The notes beneath the pieces are model-generated. The model was not told the origin of the DNA and made no database searches. It worked only from the letters and a program-made list of their open reading frames with translations. Positions 45,746 through 56,869 of a stretch of 64,000 nucleotides of DNA are shown here, piece after piece (position 1 is the stretch's first letter; the number at the start of each line of letters is the position of its first letter). Made by a program: the position numbers and the translations under genes. Source of the DNA: Gerris lacustris (Eukaryota > Arthropoda > Insecta > Hemiptera > Gerridae); contig OX578282.1 in assembly GCA_951217055.1 (NCBI GenBank), positions 25,015,657 to 25,079,656 on the forward strand, given 5' to 3'.

Positions 45746-46129
45746 TTAAAAAAAAAAACTTAATACAAATGAAAACACTCTCTGCAATTTAGAAAGAGAA
45801 GAAAACTGTTCAATCCACTCAATAAAAGTTGAATTCAATAAAGCTAAGAAAGAGGAGTGACTGAGTTTTATTTCAGGGAGATTGTATGACTCGTCGAGAG
45901 GTTTAACTAAAAATTCAGGGCCTGTCCACCAGAGGGAGAAAGATAACAAGTCTTTAGGGAAAAGGCCTTTAGAACAACAATCAGCAGGGTTTAATTCTGA
46001 AGGAATATGTCGCCACTGACAGTTACGTGTGGCGTCCGTGATTTTAACAACTCTATGAGCGAAAAAGGTTTTTAATAAATGAGGTGGGGTGCGAAGCCAA
46101 CTTAAAACAATTGTGGAATCCGAAAATAA
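45746..46129 (-). pseudogene. Older BEL/Pao: RNase H end
   Basis: Continues the RNase H domain at FSDSTIVLSWL (catalytic Asp), HRVVKI, WRHIPSELNPADCCSKG and WWTGPEFL. Deleting 46130-47676 puts it exactly in frame with the upstream part. It ends in a poly-F artefact at a T/A run near 45750. Confidence 0.8.
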
Positions 46130-46901
46130 TTGAAGCGAGCGTAGCGAGCTTCCTACATTCAACGAAATATGCTCCGTGTCTGTCTGTCTGTCTGTCTGTC
46201 TGTCAGTAACGTTTACGCGTGTGACGATAACTTGAGTAAAAATTGACCGATTTAGTTGAAATTTGGTATACATGATCCTCTTACTAATACTCAGGCTAAG
46301 TTCGTTGGACAGCGTGATCCGTCCATGAGTTCGCGCGCAACGCTCGCGTAAACGAGAGGTACAAAAATTAAATTGGAATTTCAGGACGGGAAAAGATTCT
46401 ATCATCATCTACTCGATGAGACGAACATTCTTTACACATAACATTTTTTACTAAAACCAACAGCGACACCGCTATGACTTAATAAAGATCGCTAAAACTA
46501 TTAAAACGGACCTAAACTTTTATAATAGAGAAAATAACCTTTTTACCGATATCTTACGTTCTAACGAAACGATTTTAATAAAACTTCATATACACCATCT
46601 AATGCACAATTGAAACAGGTATGCAAAATTTCAACTTGATACAAGCAAAATTCTTTGCGTAGTGACGAGATACATTTATAATAATTTTTTAAAAGCTACC
46701 GCGGGTGGTGAAGATTGTTATAGTCGTATAGTGTATGGTTTGTTTAGGAAGTAAAGCTTTGTACCGAGTACCCCCACTCTTCCCTACACTACCCTCTTCC
46801 ACTTATCTTCAACTATGACATTCATCATGATTAATAAATTTCAATATTCAGTATTTCATTGCAATACGCTCGCTTCAATGATAGAGCCACGCGATGCCTA
46901 G
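46130..46901 (+). mobile_element. Helitron-like element, copy H4 (first of a tandem pair)
   Basis: Starts TTGAAGCGAGCGTAGCGAGC directly after an A of the BEL RNase H and ends GCCACGCGATGCCTAG. A GAAGCGAGC-GAGCTTC stem lies at the 5' end. The same 12 bp (ACGCTCGCTTCA) recurs inverted 25 bp from the 3' end. A (TGTC)n tract lies at about 46178-46204. No coding sequence. Confidence 0.8.
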
Positions 46902-46945
46902 TTGAAGCGAGCGTAAGCGAGCTTCTTACATTCAACGAAATATGC

Positions 46946-46989
<44 letters not shown>

Positions 46990-47676
46990 AGTAACGTTTA
47001 CGCGTGTGACGATAACTTGAGTAAAAGTTGACCGATTTAGTTGAAATTTGGTATACATGTTCCTCTTACTAATACTCAGGCTAAGTTTATTGGACAGCGT
47101 GATCCGTCAAAGAGTTCGCGCGCAACGCTCGCGTAAACGAGAGGTACAAAAATTAAATTGGAATTTCAGGACGGGAAAAGATTCTATCTTCATCTATTCG
47201 ATGAGACGAACATTCTTTACATATAACATTTTTTACTAAAACCAACAGCGACACCGCTATGACTTAATAAAGATCGCTAAAACTATTAAAGAGGACCTAA
47301 ACGTTTATAATAGAGAAAACAACCTTTTTACCGATATCTTACATTCTAACGTAACGATTTTAATAAAACTTCATATACACCATCTAATGCACAATTGAAA
47401 CAGGCATGCAAAATTTCAACTTGATACAAGCAGAATTCTTTGCGTAGTGAATAGATACATTTATAATAATTGTTTAAAAGCTACCGCGGGTGGTGAAGAT
47501 TGTTATAGTTGTATTGTGTATAGGTTTGCTTAGGATGTAAAGCTTTGTACCGAGTACCCCCACACTACCCTCTTCCACTTATCTTCAACTATGACATTCA
47601 TCATGATTAATAAATTTCAATATTCAGTATGTCATTGCATACGCTCGCTTCAATGATAGAGCCACGCGATGCCTAG
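46902..47676 (+). mobile_element. Helitron-like element, copy H5 (second of a tandem pair)
   Basis: Follows H4 with no base between, in the same orientation, and is nearly identical to it over 775 bp. It ends CCTAG before a T at 47677. Removing 46130-47676 leaves A next to T with the host frame restored. That is the A/T insertion without target duplication expected of Helitrons. Head-to-tail pairs fit rolling-circle transposition. Confidence 0.8.
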
Positions 47677-48717
47677 TACTATACTATCAATATGGAGTTT
47701 ATCTATGAGCGTTTGAAGAGAGCTCAACGTATCGGCTAATAAAAGAGCGGCACATAATTCGAGACGCGGTATGGTTAACACTTTAAGGGGTGAAACTTTA
47801 GTCTTAGCTTTAACTAGGCTGATCTTGACTTTGTTAAAAGAATTACACCTAATATATATATCACAGCCGTAACCGGCAATTCCCGCGTCACAGTACCCGA
47901 TTAATTGGCATTGATAAGTTTTAACTGATAACATGAATCTCGGTATACGGACAGCTGATAAACAGGGCAACCGTTCGATAATATCGCGCCAAATTTGAAT
48001 TTCTGAGGGTGGGAGATCATCGTAATCACATTTTGTGAGCCACATTTTTTGAATTAAATGTTTCATAAAAAATATTGTCGGTGCTAACCAACCCATAGGG
48101 TCAAACAAAGAAGCGACTAGTGAAAGAAGACCTCGTTTAGTAAATTTAATTTTATGAACTACTATTTTAAAAGAGAAATTGTCCGAGGCCGGGTCCCACT
48201 GAATTCCTAACACTTTCAAAGCCCCTGTTTGGCCGTCTGTAATTGACATAGGAAGTCTATCCGACAGAGGAATATCTTCTAAAAGTTTAGGGTTGTTACT
48301 AATCCGTTTACGTAAATGAAATCCACCTAGTTTGAGTAATTCGGTGAGCTGACGTTTCAATTCGAAAGCTGACTCTAACGAGGACGATCCAGAAACAATA
48401 TCGTCAATAAGAATGTCATTTAATAACACGGGAACGGCTAAAGGAAAATTTTTACCTTCGTCATATACAAGCTGTTGAACAGAACGCATTGCTAGATACG
48501 GACTAGGGGCTAAACCAAACGTGACAGTTTTTAGTTCAAATTTCTGGATTTTATCTTGAGGGGATTCGCGCCAAAGAATGTGCAAATATTTTCTAAGAGA
48601 CGGGTCAATAAGGATTTGCAGAAACATTTGTTGAATATCGGCACTTAACGTGACCGGGTGTGTCCGAAATAAGGTAATGATTTGAGTAATGTCTTTTTGT
48701 AATTTAGGACCGTTCAT
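47677..48717 (-). pseudogene. Older BEL/Pao: reverse transcriptase and RNase H start
   Basis: GPKLQKDI and TLSADIQQMFLQI (first catalytic Asp) lead to TFGLAPSPYLAMRS. The box LIDDIVSGSS replaces the usual Y-V-D-D, keeping both Asp. Then come the connection (FDPMGWLAP) and RNase H start (IGYCDAGIAGYG, PRLELCAALLLA). The frame is cut at 47676/47677 by the Helitron-like pair. It is open for over 340 codons, the best-preserved part of this element. Confidence 0.8.
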
Positions 48718-49217
48718 AAGAACATCGTTTAAAGAAGGATGAGGGGGGTACGAGCCGAGGCGTCGAACACTATACGCCCACCCTATACCTTAGTGGTAGC
48801 GCTTTGTTCACGAATAACACAGTGGTGAGGTATAAGATAATTACCAGCGTTAACAGTTCGTTCCATGTAACCCGATTCTAAAAAATCGTTTATAGCGGTG
48901 GAATATTGGGCCTTTAAATTGTCATTCTTACATAACCTATGTTCTAAGCGCTGAAATCTATTGAAAGCGGTATATTAACTATTTCCGAAATTCGGGTTAT
49001 CGATTTTAAAGGGAAGTTGTACAACGTAGCGTCCATTTTCAGTTTGAAGATGAGTTTTTAAAAATTGTTCTTCGCACTGCAGGGTTTCTGGACTAGCTAG
49101 CGCTCTCATATCAGAGGGGATAGGCTCTTCGACCTCCCAAAAATGTTTAAGTGCCGAATCTAAAGAAGGGGCTGTGAATAAAGAAATATTTGGTTGAGAA
49201 GGGGTATCCGGAATTTT
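48718..49217 (-). pseudogene. Older BEL/Pao: RT N-terminal region with stops
   Basis: One frame reads LKHFWEVEEPI, then CEEQFLKTH, GRYVVQLPFK, a stop, RFQRLEHRL, FLESGYMERTV, IPHHCVI, a second stop, and VFDASA. This is the normal order before the first catalytic Asp of the Pao RT. A frameshift at about 48735 connects it to the next segment. Confidence 0.7.
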
Positions 49218-49598
49218 TCACATCACTAACCACCCAAAAATTGATAAACAAGCCGCAGGTTCACCCTGTAAAATTTCCATATTTCCTGAAGGGAAAATAT
49301 TAGGCCAGAGATCGGCGCCGAGTAGAAACTCAATCGGACCAGGCTGTGCAAACTGCGGATCAGCTAAAATTTTATTTTTGAATTTAGAAACTATGTTAGC
49401 AGGTAAAATAGAGGAAGGTAGATTAGAAGCTATTTTGGGTAGCACTACAATGTCTGCGCGAAGTTCAGGTTGAGAGGGCAATCTTGATCGAATTATACAC
49501 GAGACAATACTGTGATTGACCTTAGTTTGGATTGGGATAAACCCTTTATTTTTTAAAGAAGTGCAATCTTTCATGAAAAATTGTAAAAATTTATACAT
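49218..49598 (-). pseudogene. Older BEL/Pao: post-protease domain
   Basis: Open for 126 codons. VVLPKIASNLPSS and IEFLLGADLWPNIF match the conserved region between protease and reverse transcriptase of Pao-type elements (GADL/GSDL box). A frameshift near 49220 leads into the stretch at 48718-49217. Confidence 0.65.
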
Positions 49599-49599
49599 A

Positions 49600-50330
49600 T
49601 TTGCAAGATGGTTCTATTTGCGATTGGTTCTGATTCAGAGTTAGCCACACCACTAGAACAATAATTTTTTAGTTTTAATTATTTATAAAAAATGTAGTTT
49701 ATCTTGATCATAGATAAAAACAACAACAACATTTTTAAACACGCCAAGGTTTAGGTTATAGAAAAAATACTTCTAATTACTAACTTAGCCAGTCCTAAGC
49801 CTGGGTAAAGTGTGAAGGAAAATATTTTGTTGTTTTTTATTTAAGTTGAATAAGTTTATAATCTATTATCAGATTAAGTATTAAAATTAGTAAGATATCA
49901 TGCGTTTTAAAATATTACTTTGATAGCATAATAATATTATTTATTATTTTCTAATAACGTATCAACAAATGTTAAAAATAATGCTCAATAATAATTTTCA
50001 TTGGGTTCATTTGGATATCAAAATTAAATTCGTTAATTAACGTAAAACTAATTAACTTTTTGACTTAAAACTTCGTAGGCTTCTACATTTATATGAGTTC
50101 TAAAACCCCTGTGAATTTGGTTTGATTTGGGTAAGAAATCTTAAAGCAGTGAGATGTTAAAGTTGGGCATTGTGAAAATGTGCCGAAAAAATGTCACTTT
50201 TTAAAAAAGGTAGAAAAGTTCGAGTACCTAGAGGACTCAGCCTAGAGGAATAGCGATATATCTCGAAGTAAAGTCGATAGTAAGTTTGAAACTTCGACCC
50301 ACGATCCATTTTTCCACGCACATTCTCTCG
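49600..50330. mobile_element. Unclassified insertion in the older BEL/Pao protease
   Basis: The protease frame is lost near 50335 and resumes at about 49560 (NKGFIPIQTKVNHS, then LPKIASNLPS and IEFLLGADLWP). The 700-odd bp between are AT-rich without coding sequence or clear ends. They are probably a separate non-coding element. Boundaries approximate. Confidence 0.4.
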
Positions 50331-50942
50331 GCGTTCCTACAGTACCTAAACCTTCAATAGGAATTTGATATTTTTTCCTGCTCAAATTGAGTTTTTGTAC
50401 ACAAGAATCTGAAATGAATGAAAGCTGGCTCCCGGAGTCAATAACTACTCGTACGGGATGAAAACGGCCTGCCACGTCGCTTATCAAAACTAAAGCTGTA
50501 GCTAATAGTACGGTGGGACAATATAATGTAGAATTTTCGGAATTTAAAAAACTATTTAACTTCGTAACCACGGCGGACGCAGAACGTATCGCTGGGTTAT
50601 TAGGTTGTGAGGATGCAGGTTGTTCGGGGTTTACCTGAATTGCATCAAAATATAACAAAGTATTGTGTTTCCGTGCACATGTGGAACACGAATGTTTTGG
50701 GGCACACTTCGTGATTAAATGCGTACCAAGGCAATTAAAACATCATTTTAATTTTTTGACTAAAATATGTCGATCTTTGGGGGACATTTTTAAAAATTGC
50801 GGACATTGATTTAATTTGTGTGGTGATTTACAGTGGGGACAAACTTGAGAAGTGGTAGAATCTTTTATGGCCATAAATGCTTTATTTTTAGATGACTGAA
50901 TGGGTGATTTAACGTTAGATTTTGAGGACTCTTCTTGGTCAG
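50242..50942 (-). pseudogene. Older BEL/Pao: Gag zinc knuckles and protease
   Basis: The reading frame crosses the younger element's insertion site: QLRILELS at 57815-57840 continues as QEESSKS at 50920-50940. Then come CPHCKSPHKLNQCPQF, one in-frame TGA at 50743-50745, CFNCLGTHLITKC and CSTCARKH (the CCHC arrays of Pao-type Gag). The protease site VVIDSGSQLSFIS (D-S-G) and KYQIPIEGLGT follow. The frame departs from the family after about 50335, where the next insertion begins. Confidence 0.7.
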
Positions 50943-51146
50943 TGTCGCTGGCAGAACCTGGCCATCGCGAAACTTTTAACACAACAACCAAAAAAATAAT
51001 CTTTTACGAAGCAATGAAATCTTTAATATCTTATAACTTATAAACCTTGTAAAAGAAAATTTTCCTTTTTTCGTATTTTTTTCCACTTTACATCAAATCA
51101 AAAATAAAACTCAAAATAAAAAAAATGTAAATTCACGCCAGTGACA
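50943..51146 (-). repeat. 3' LTR of the younger BEL/Pao element
   Basis: 204 bp, TG...CA, preceded on the minus strand by a GGGGAGCCA purine-rich tract right after the last integrase codons. It matches the 5' LTR apart from about one substitution, a short duplication and small homopolymer differences. Confidence 0.9.
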
Positions 51147-51161
51147 TGGCTCCCCAAGTTC

Positions 51162-51845
51162 TTAAGAAGAACTTACAGGTTCCTCGTCGGGGATCGAACT
51201 GTCTCCGGCTGAAGATGTGTTGTCACTTGTAGGTAACAGAAAAACTAATTTTGCGACAGGTCTTTCTAGTAACTTGTAATTTCCAAAGCGTAACAAGGCC
51301 TTTCTAACTGTTCCGTCAGAGCTTGACTTGACTTTGTCAACGATAGCCAGAGGCCATTTATTTCTAGGCGTTTGCTCGTCGTCACAAATTACGATGTCAC
51401 CAACCTTAATATTTATTTTTACCGTATTCCATTTTTCTCTCCTTTGAAGAATGGTGACGTATTCCTTCCTCCATCTAGCCCAGAATTCTTCTGCCATATG
51501 TTGAATCCTTCTCCATCTTTTTCGAACATATTCTTTACTACTTTCAAATATGCCAGGAGGAGGCTGAATTGGACGAGGATTTAACAAGATAGCATGATTC
51601 GGAGTAAGTGGTTCCATCGAGTCTGGATCTTGAATATTGGAAACAGTTAATGGTCTTCCATTCACTATACTTTCATCTTCACAGAATAATGTTCTCAGAC
51701 AATCATCGGTTAATAACCCAGGATGATCGATTAACATAACTTCAAGAACTTTCCTTACAGATCCTATAAGCCTTTCAACGACGCCATTCTTATGGCTAGC
51801 CTTCGGTGTATTAAAGGTCCTAACAAAATTGCATGCTTGAGTCAA
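51162..51845 (-). pseudogene. Younger BEL/Pao: integrase C-terminal
   Basis: FNTPKASHKNGVVERLIGSV holds the third catalytic residue (Glu). It is followed by LTPNHAILL, EFWARWRKEYV, VGDIVICDDE and a C-terminal tail ending VSSS. The stop is 16 bp before the 3' LTR, the natural end of Pol. Confidence 0.8.
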
Positions 51846-51961
51846 CGAATATCTTGAAACAGCTCTACTATTAACTTCTTTCAGTGCTCTCTTGAGTTCT
51901 TCATTCGCGCCAATGAAGTTAGTGCCAAGATCTGGCCAAGTTCCCGAATTTCTCCTCTTCT

Positions 51962-53476
51962 TTACTTAAACCTTCTCAATGCATTAATAAAGGAGTCCGT
52001 GTTAAGAGAATCAAGGACGTCTAGGGTGATAGCTCTTGAAGCTAAGCACGTAAACAAGACTCCGTACCTTTTTTCTTGCTTGCGACCTTGGTGCACATAA
52101 AATGGACCAAAGCAGTCAACAGCGCTAAATGAAAATGGAGTACTTTCGATTACTCTAGACTCTTGTAGATCCGACATTATTGGTGCTTCAAATCTACCTC
52201 GTACACGCTTGCACATAATACACTGAGAGATCAGTTTCCTAACGTGATATGAAGCACCAATAATCCAGTATCCTCCAGAGCGTATTTCATTTAATGTTAC
52301 ACTTCTACCTTGGTGTTTTATTTTTTCATGATAATGTCTAACGATTAATGTGGTAAGATGAGAATTTTTTGGAATGATTATAGGATGCCTACTTAACAAA
52401 CCTGAATATTTAAGCCTACCGCCTACTCTTAATAGCCCTTGCTCATCAAGAAACGGATTAAGATGTGTTAAAACCCCCTTTTGTGGTAATAAACTTTTCT
52501 GTTGTAATAACTTAATTTCTTTAGAAAAAATAATTTCCTCCAAAGACTTCAAAATAACTATTTCGAAATTTTGTAATTCCTCAACTGTAATAGGGAACTC
52601 GATTATATTTCTCTTAACCCCCCTTAACTGATTCATAAATCTTAAAATTATAGCTACCGACACTTTAGACCTATTCCAAGAGCCTAATCTTTCTAACCTA
52701 CTTATTAGGTCTGGATATGTTGTAGAGGTAGACAGGATCTGAACTTGTTTTATTTCTGGATCATCTGAAGGCAACCCATGAACTTCGGAACTAATCCAGG
52801 AGTCAACATATTCCCAAATAAACTTAGGACCAGACAGCCACATACTATTAACTAGTTTATTTGCATCACTACCCCTAGAGGCAATATCAGCTGGATTCTG
52901 TTTCGACGGCACATAATGCCTATCATTGATATTCGTGAGTTCCCTTATTTCTTGAACTCTGTTAGCTACGAAGATATGAAATCTTCGTGCTTCATTATTA
53001 ATACAACCGAGTACTGCCTTGCTATCTGTCCAGTAAACGTGCCTTAAATTAGGCATTTTTAACTCGGTTTCTATAAACTTACTCATTCGAGCGGACAGCA
53101 GAGCCGCTGTTAACTCGAGTCTAATAATTGTTACTTCTTTAAGAGGTCGCACGCGAGACTTTCCTATAATAAAGGAACAATGGACTTGACCCCTGGTATT
53201 AACAAGTCTTAGATATGACACTTGTCCATACCCATCGCTAGAAGCATCAGAAAAATGATGCGCTTCTATCTTAGAGACAACTTCAAAATCGACAGGTTTG
53301 AAGCAACGTTCAATACAACAACCTTCGATTTTATTTAGGCCTTTCAACCAATTACCCCATCTTTCCTTATACCTATCTTCAACTTCTATATCCCAGCTAT
53401 CTTGCAGGTTTATTGAACGTAAATCTCTACATATAACCTGCAATATAGACTTTCCGTTCATCACAAAAGGAGCCAC
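51962..53476 (-). pseudogene. Younger BEL/Pao: RNase H and integrase N-terminal
   Basis: 504 open codons. RNase H: HFSDASSDGYG, IRLELTAALL, VYWTDSKAVL and NPADIASRG carry the acidic residues. Integrase zinc region: RHYHEKIKHQGRSVTL and QCIMCKRVRG. First catalytic Asp in AVDCFGPFYV. It stops at 51962, within a short frameshifted gap before DLGTNFIGA (second catalytic Asp, about 51905-51935). Confidence 0.85.
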
Positions 53477-53915
53477 GAATCCAAGCGGATCAAAAACAGA
53501 ACAGACTGAACTAAGTAGCCAAGTCTCCTAGTAGCCATTTTTTCAGGAATAACAACCTTAACTTTAAACTGATCTGAATTTGTATCCCAATCAAGACCTA
53601 GAACTCTTTCCATGGAAGAATCATTGGCCTTTGATAATTCCATTAATCCCCGTCAGATTCGGGTATACTATTTAAAAATTCTAAATTATTTGATATAATT
53701 TTGTGAAATCTAAACCCGCCGCGGGCACACATTTCTCTGACATTCTGTGCTAGGCTAACAGCACCCGACACATTCTCTACTGAAGTACAGCCATCGTCAA
53801 CATAAAAACTTTCCATGATGAAGTCGGCAGCCTTCCTTCCAAGATCGTACACATTGTCTTTAGCTGTTTGCTTTAAAGCAAAAATTACTACAGCCCGGGG
53901 AGGAAGCCGCACCAA
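53461..53915 (-). pseudogene. Younger BEL/Pao: RT catalytic box and connection
   Basis: FALKQTAKDN and ESFYVDDGCTSVE (Y-V-D-D box) lie on one frame. After a stop at 53643 comes VLGLDWDTNSDQFKVKV, still the RT thumb/connection. It shifts frame again near 53480 into APFVMNGK of the next segment. Confidence 0.8.
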
Positions 53916-55371
53916 ACAAATGTACCATCATACGGTACTCCTGGGGGGCTAGACTAAAGTCGCCGTTCTCCCACCAAAGAAACCTTAAACAATCCCAATG
54001 TTCCTCTTTTACGAACACTTGATGGAACATTCCTTCTATATCCCCTGTAAAGGCAACGAACTCTTTCCTAAACCTAATTATAACACCTATTAAATTTCCT
54101 GATAAATCAGGCCCGGATAACAAATTAGAGTTTAATGAGTGACCTTTGTAACTTGCCGAGCAGTCAAATACAACTCGGAGTTTACCGGGTTTTTTAGGGT
54201 GATATACCCCGTGATGAGGTATATACCAACAGTTTCTATCATTAACTTTATTGTTAGAACCTGGCTCAGCGTGTCCTTTATCAAACATGTTGTCCATAAA
54301 TTTAATATAATCATTTTTATAATTTTCGCCTTTTTCTAATTTAACCCTTAAACTATTTAATCTTTTTCGAGCAATAAAATTATTATTAGGAAGAAAAACC
54401 CCATTGCATTTAAATGGTAAAGGAAAATCGTAATGCAAATCTGGTCTATGATTTATTTCTTTATTTAAAATATCCAAAAATCTTATATCTTCAATTGACA
54501 GACCTAAATCATTTTTGTTTACTTTCACATTAGGTTCAGGGAAGTCTAAACATGACCATGGGTTAAATAATTCCTTTGTTCTATATTCATTTTCATAGTT
54601 AACTTCAACCCGACAACTATTGACTTGATTTTTATCTGTTGTATTTATATATTTAGGTCCAAGTACACTCCACCCTAGTAAGGTTTTTACCCCGTACGCC
54701 TGTTGTCCTGTGCCTCTAACTATTTCCAAGGGACAGAGCGCCTGTGGACAGTTACTCCCTATGAGTAAACCTAATTCAACATTCCTATCTAGAGGATGTA
54801 ACTTATCTTTTATAATTTCTAAGTGTGAGTACCCCGATATTGCTGATGCCGTCGGTATATCATCGTGACTTCCTGGTATGTCAGGACAAGTATAAAGTGT
54901 ATAAGGTAGCCCTACCCGTGCTGAACCATCTATTGATTCTATTACAATGTTTCTTAATCTTTGACGCTCAGTTATTGTCTTATCCGTCATAGTTTTTATT
55001 TTCAATTTCGAAATTATACCTTCAACTCCTAACTTATTTTTTAATTCTTCCTTAATAAAACACGAATCGCTGCCGTCATCGAGTAGCGCGTACGATTTGA
55101 TTTGATTTTTTGGGTTATCCTTACTAAATATAAGAACCGGTAAAATTAGTGACATTGTCCCATACATTTCTTCAGTTCTAGTTTCTAAATTATCCGCCCC
55201 TACCGATCTCCTAGCTATTGTTTCTTTATTATCTCCTTTAGTTCCTACCTTATTAATTGCTTTATTATTAATTCCAATATCACGATGTAAGCACGTTGGA
55301 TGTTTATAATGACATTTATCACATGTCAACTTGTTTCGACAACCTTTAGAGGTATGTTCCTTAGACGTCAA
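53860..55371 (-). pseudogene. Younger BEL/Pao: protease and RT, N-terminal half
   Basis: 503 open codons. CDKCHYKHPTCLH (zinc region), then ALLDDGSDSCFI (aspartic protease, D-D-G-S), LGLLIGSNCP, WSVLGP, and RT motifs RVVFDCSASYKG, LLSGPDLSGNL and FTGDIEGMFHQV (first catalytic Asp). It ends in HLFGAASSPG just before a frameshift at about 53890. The protease D-D-G in place of D-T-G or D-S-G is usual for Pao elements. Confidence 0.8.
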
Positions 55372-55406
55372 ACAACCAAAGCATAACCCCTGATGTTGTA
55401 AAAATT

Positions 55407-56003
55407 TTAATCTAATTTCAAAGCCAAAAATTCTTTACATTGATTTAACTTATGTTTATTATCTTTATTTTTACAATAACTGCAACATTGAGAAGGAAGA
55501 GCGGTCGCACTTTTATTAAAATTAATTTGTGATGTTTGTATTTCATCACTGCTCGTAACTTCATCGGATTTTGTTTGTTTAGTAGCGGCTTTGTAAAAAC
55601 TAGACCTAGACCCATCTTTAGAAGAGCTAGCTCTAACCGGTACCTTATACACGGGATGATTTAAAAGCTTTGATTGAGCGGCCAAAAATTCAGCTAAATC
55701 TTTTAAAGTTTCTTGACCGTTCCTTCTATCAATGGTTTGAACCCACTTACCTATTAACTTTAAGGGTAATTTGTTAACAATTTCTTTTAAACAAATTTGC
55801 GTATTTAGCTGTTTTAGCGAAAACGACCCCAAGACCTTACTAGCCGTATTCACTAAATCAGCTAGATCCGTTAAGGCACCATAATCATTCCAAGTTATAA
55901 TTGGACCTTCTGACAGTTTACGAACCCACGCTTCGGTAACAGCTAGACTGTTCCCAAACCGATTTTCCAATAACTCAAGTAAACCTACGTATGACAGGGA
56001 CAT
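55407..56003 (-). pseudogene. Younger BEL/Pao: Gag C-terminal part with zinc knuckle
   Basis: YVGLLELLENRFGN and the helical stretch after it match Pao-type Gag. CSYCKNKDNKHKLNQC gives the CCHC knuckle. A stop at 55407-55409 precedes CFGCLTSKEHTSKGC, which belongs to the second knuckle and continues into the next frame. Confidence 0.65.
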
Positions 56004-56159
56004 ATTTTAATAGACAGTTTTTTTTACTTTCCCTTCCAGAAAATTTCTTAATATCATTTTTTGCATATGGCTAGGAAGGATCCCACCTTCTAGGTGGAGC
56101 CCTGAATATGGGAAACTTCCAGCTGTCACCGTCAAATTTATAAAGACTTGACGAATTAA

Positions 56160-56820
56160 TTAACTGAATTTTTGCCATGATTGAAGTACTAACAATAGGG
56201 GAGGGGACATTTTGATCTCGTTATTACCTTTAACAGAACGCCGAGATTCTAAGTCACTTAGCTCCTCTATCAGACGATTCCGCTCCTCGTCTACTCTTTT
56301 AAGCATATTCTGTAGCTCTAGACGAGCTACAGAATAAGCGTTCGATCCATTAGAGGACTTTTCTGACTTAGAACGCGATGACTGCTTTGATTCATTATAC
56401 TGCCCATGTTTTTGGTTTTCAAAGTCTTCTTCATACGACTTGATATCTTTCTTCAGATCGTTATTATAACACTGAATATCGACCAATTAGCTCGCTGTAC
56501 AATCCTTCTAGCTTTTTCTTTTTTGATTCTTGTATGAAGAATGCTAACTCTTCCTTAAGTGAACGTCTTATACCTTTAAGTTCACTTAAGGACGAGCTTA
56601 TCAAGCTTGTCGGAGCTAATTGGCGAAAAAGATTTTGAAGACCTTCGATCTCATTACTAATCGACTTATTGTATTTTTTAAAACTACTTTCAAATTTACT
56701 TACAAGTAGCTCAAAACCCTTATCAGTCATACAATGTATCATCGCCTTCTTCAGAGGCTTACCATCGCCTTCTTCAGATGATTTCTTACTCGTACTCTGT
56801 ATACTCATTTTGTCAAACAA
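56160..56820 (-). pseudogene. Younger BEL/Pao: Gag N-terminal part, frameshifted
   Basis: The first frame (56820-56464) starts MFDKMSIQST 50 bp after the LTR and is Lys- and Glu-rich with coiled-coil character. The second overlaps from 56486 to 56160, with ELQNMLKRVDEERNRLIEEL, also a coiled coil. A frameshift near 56475 joins them. The middle of Gag that usually follows is missing or unrecognisable between 56160 and 56003. Confidence 0.6.
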
Positions 56821-56869
56821 ATTTCTTGAATTATTTTCTTCTTTAAAATCTTGAGGAATTTTCTTTTAC

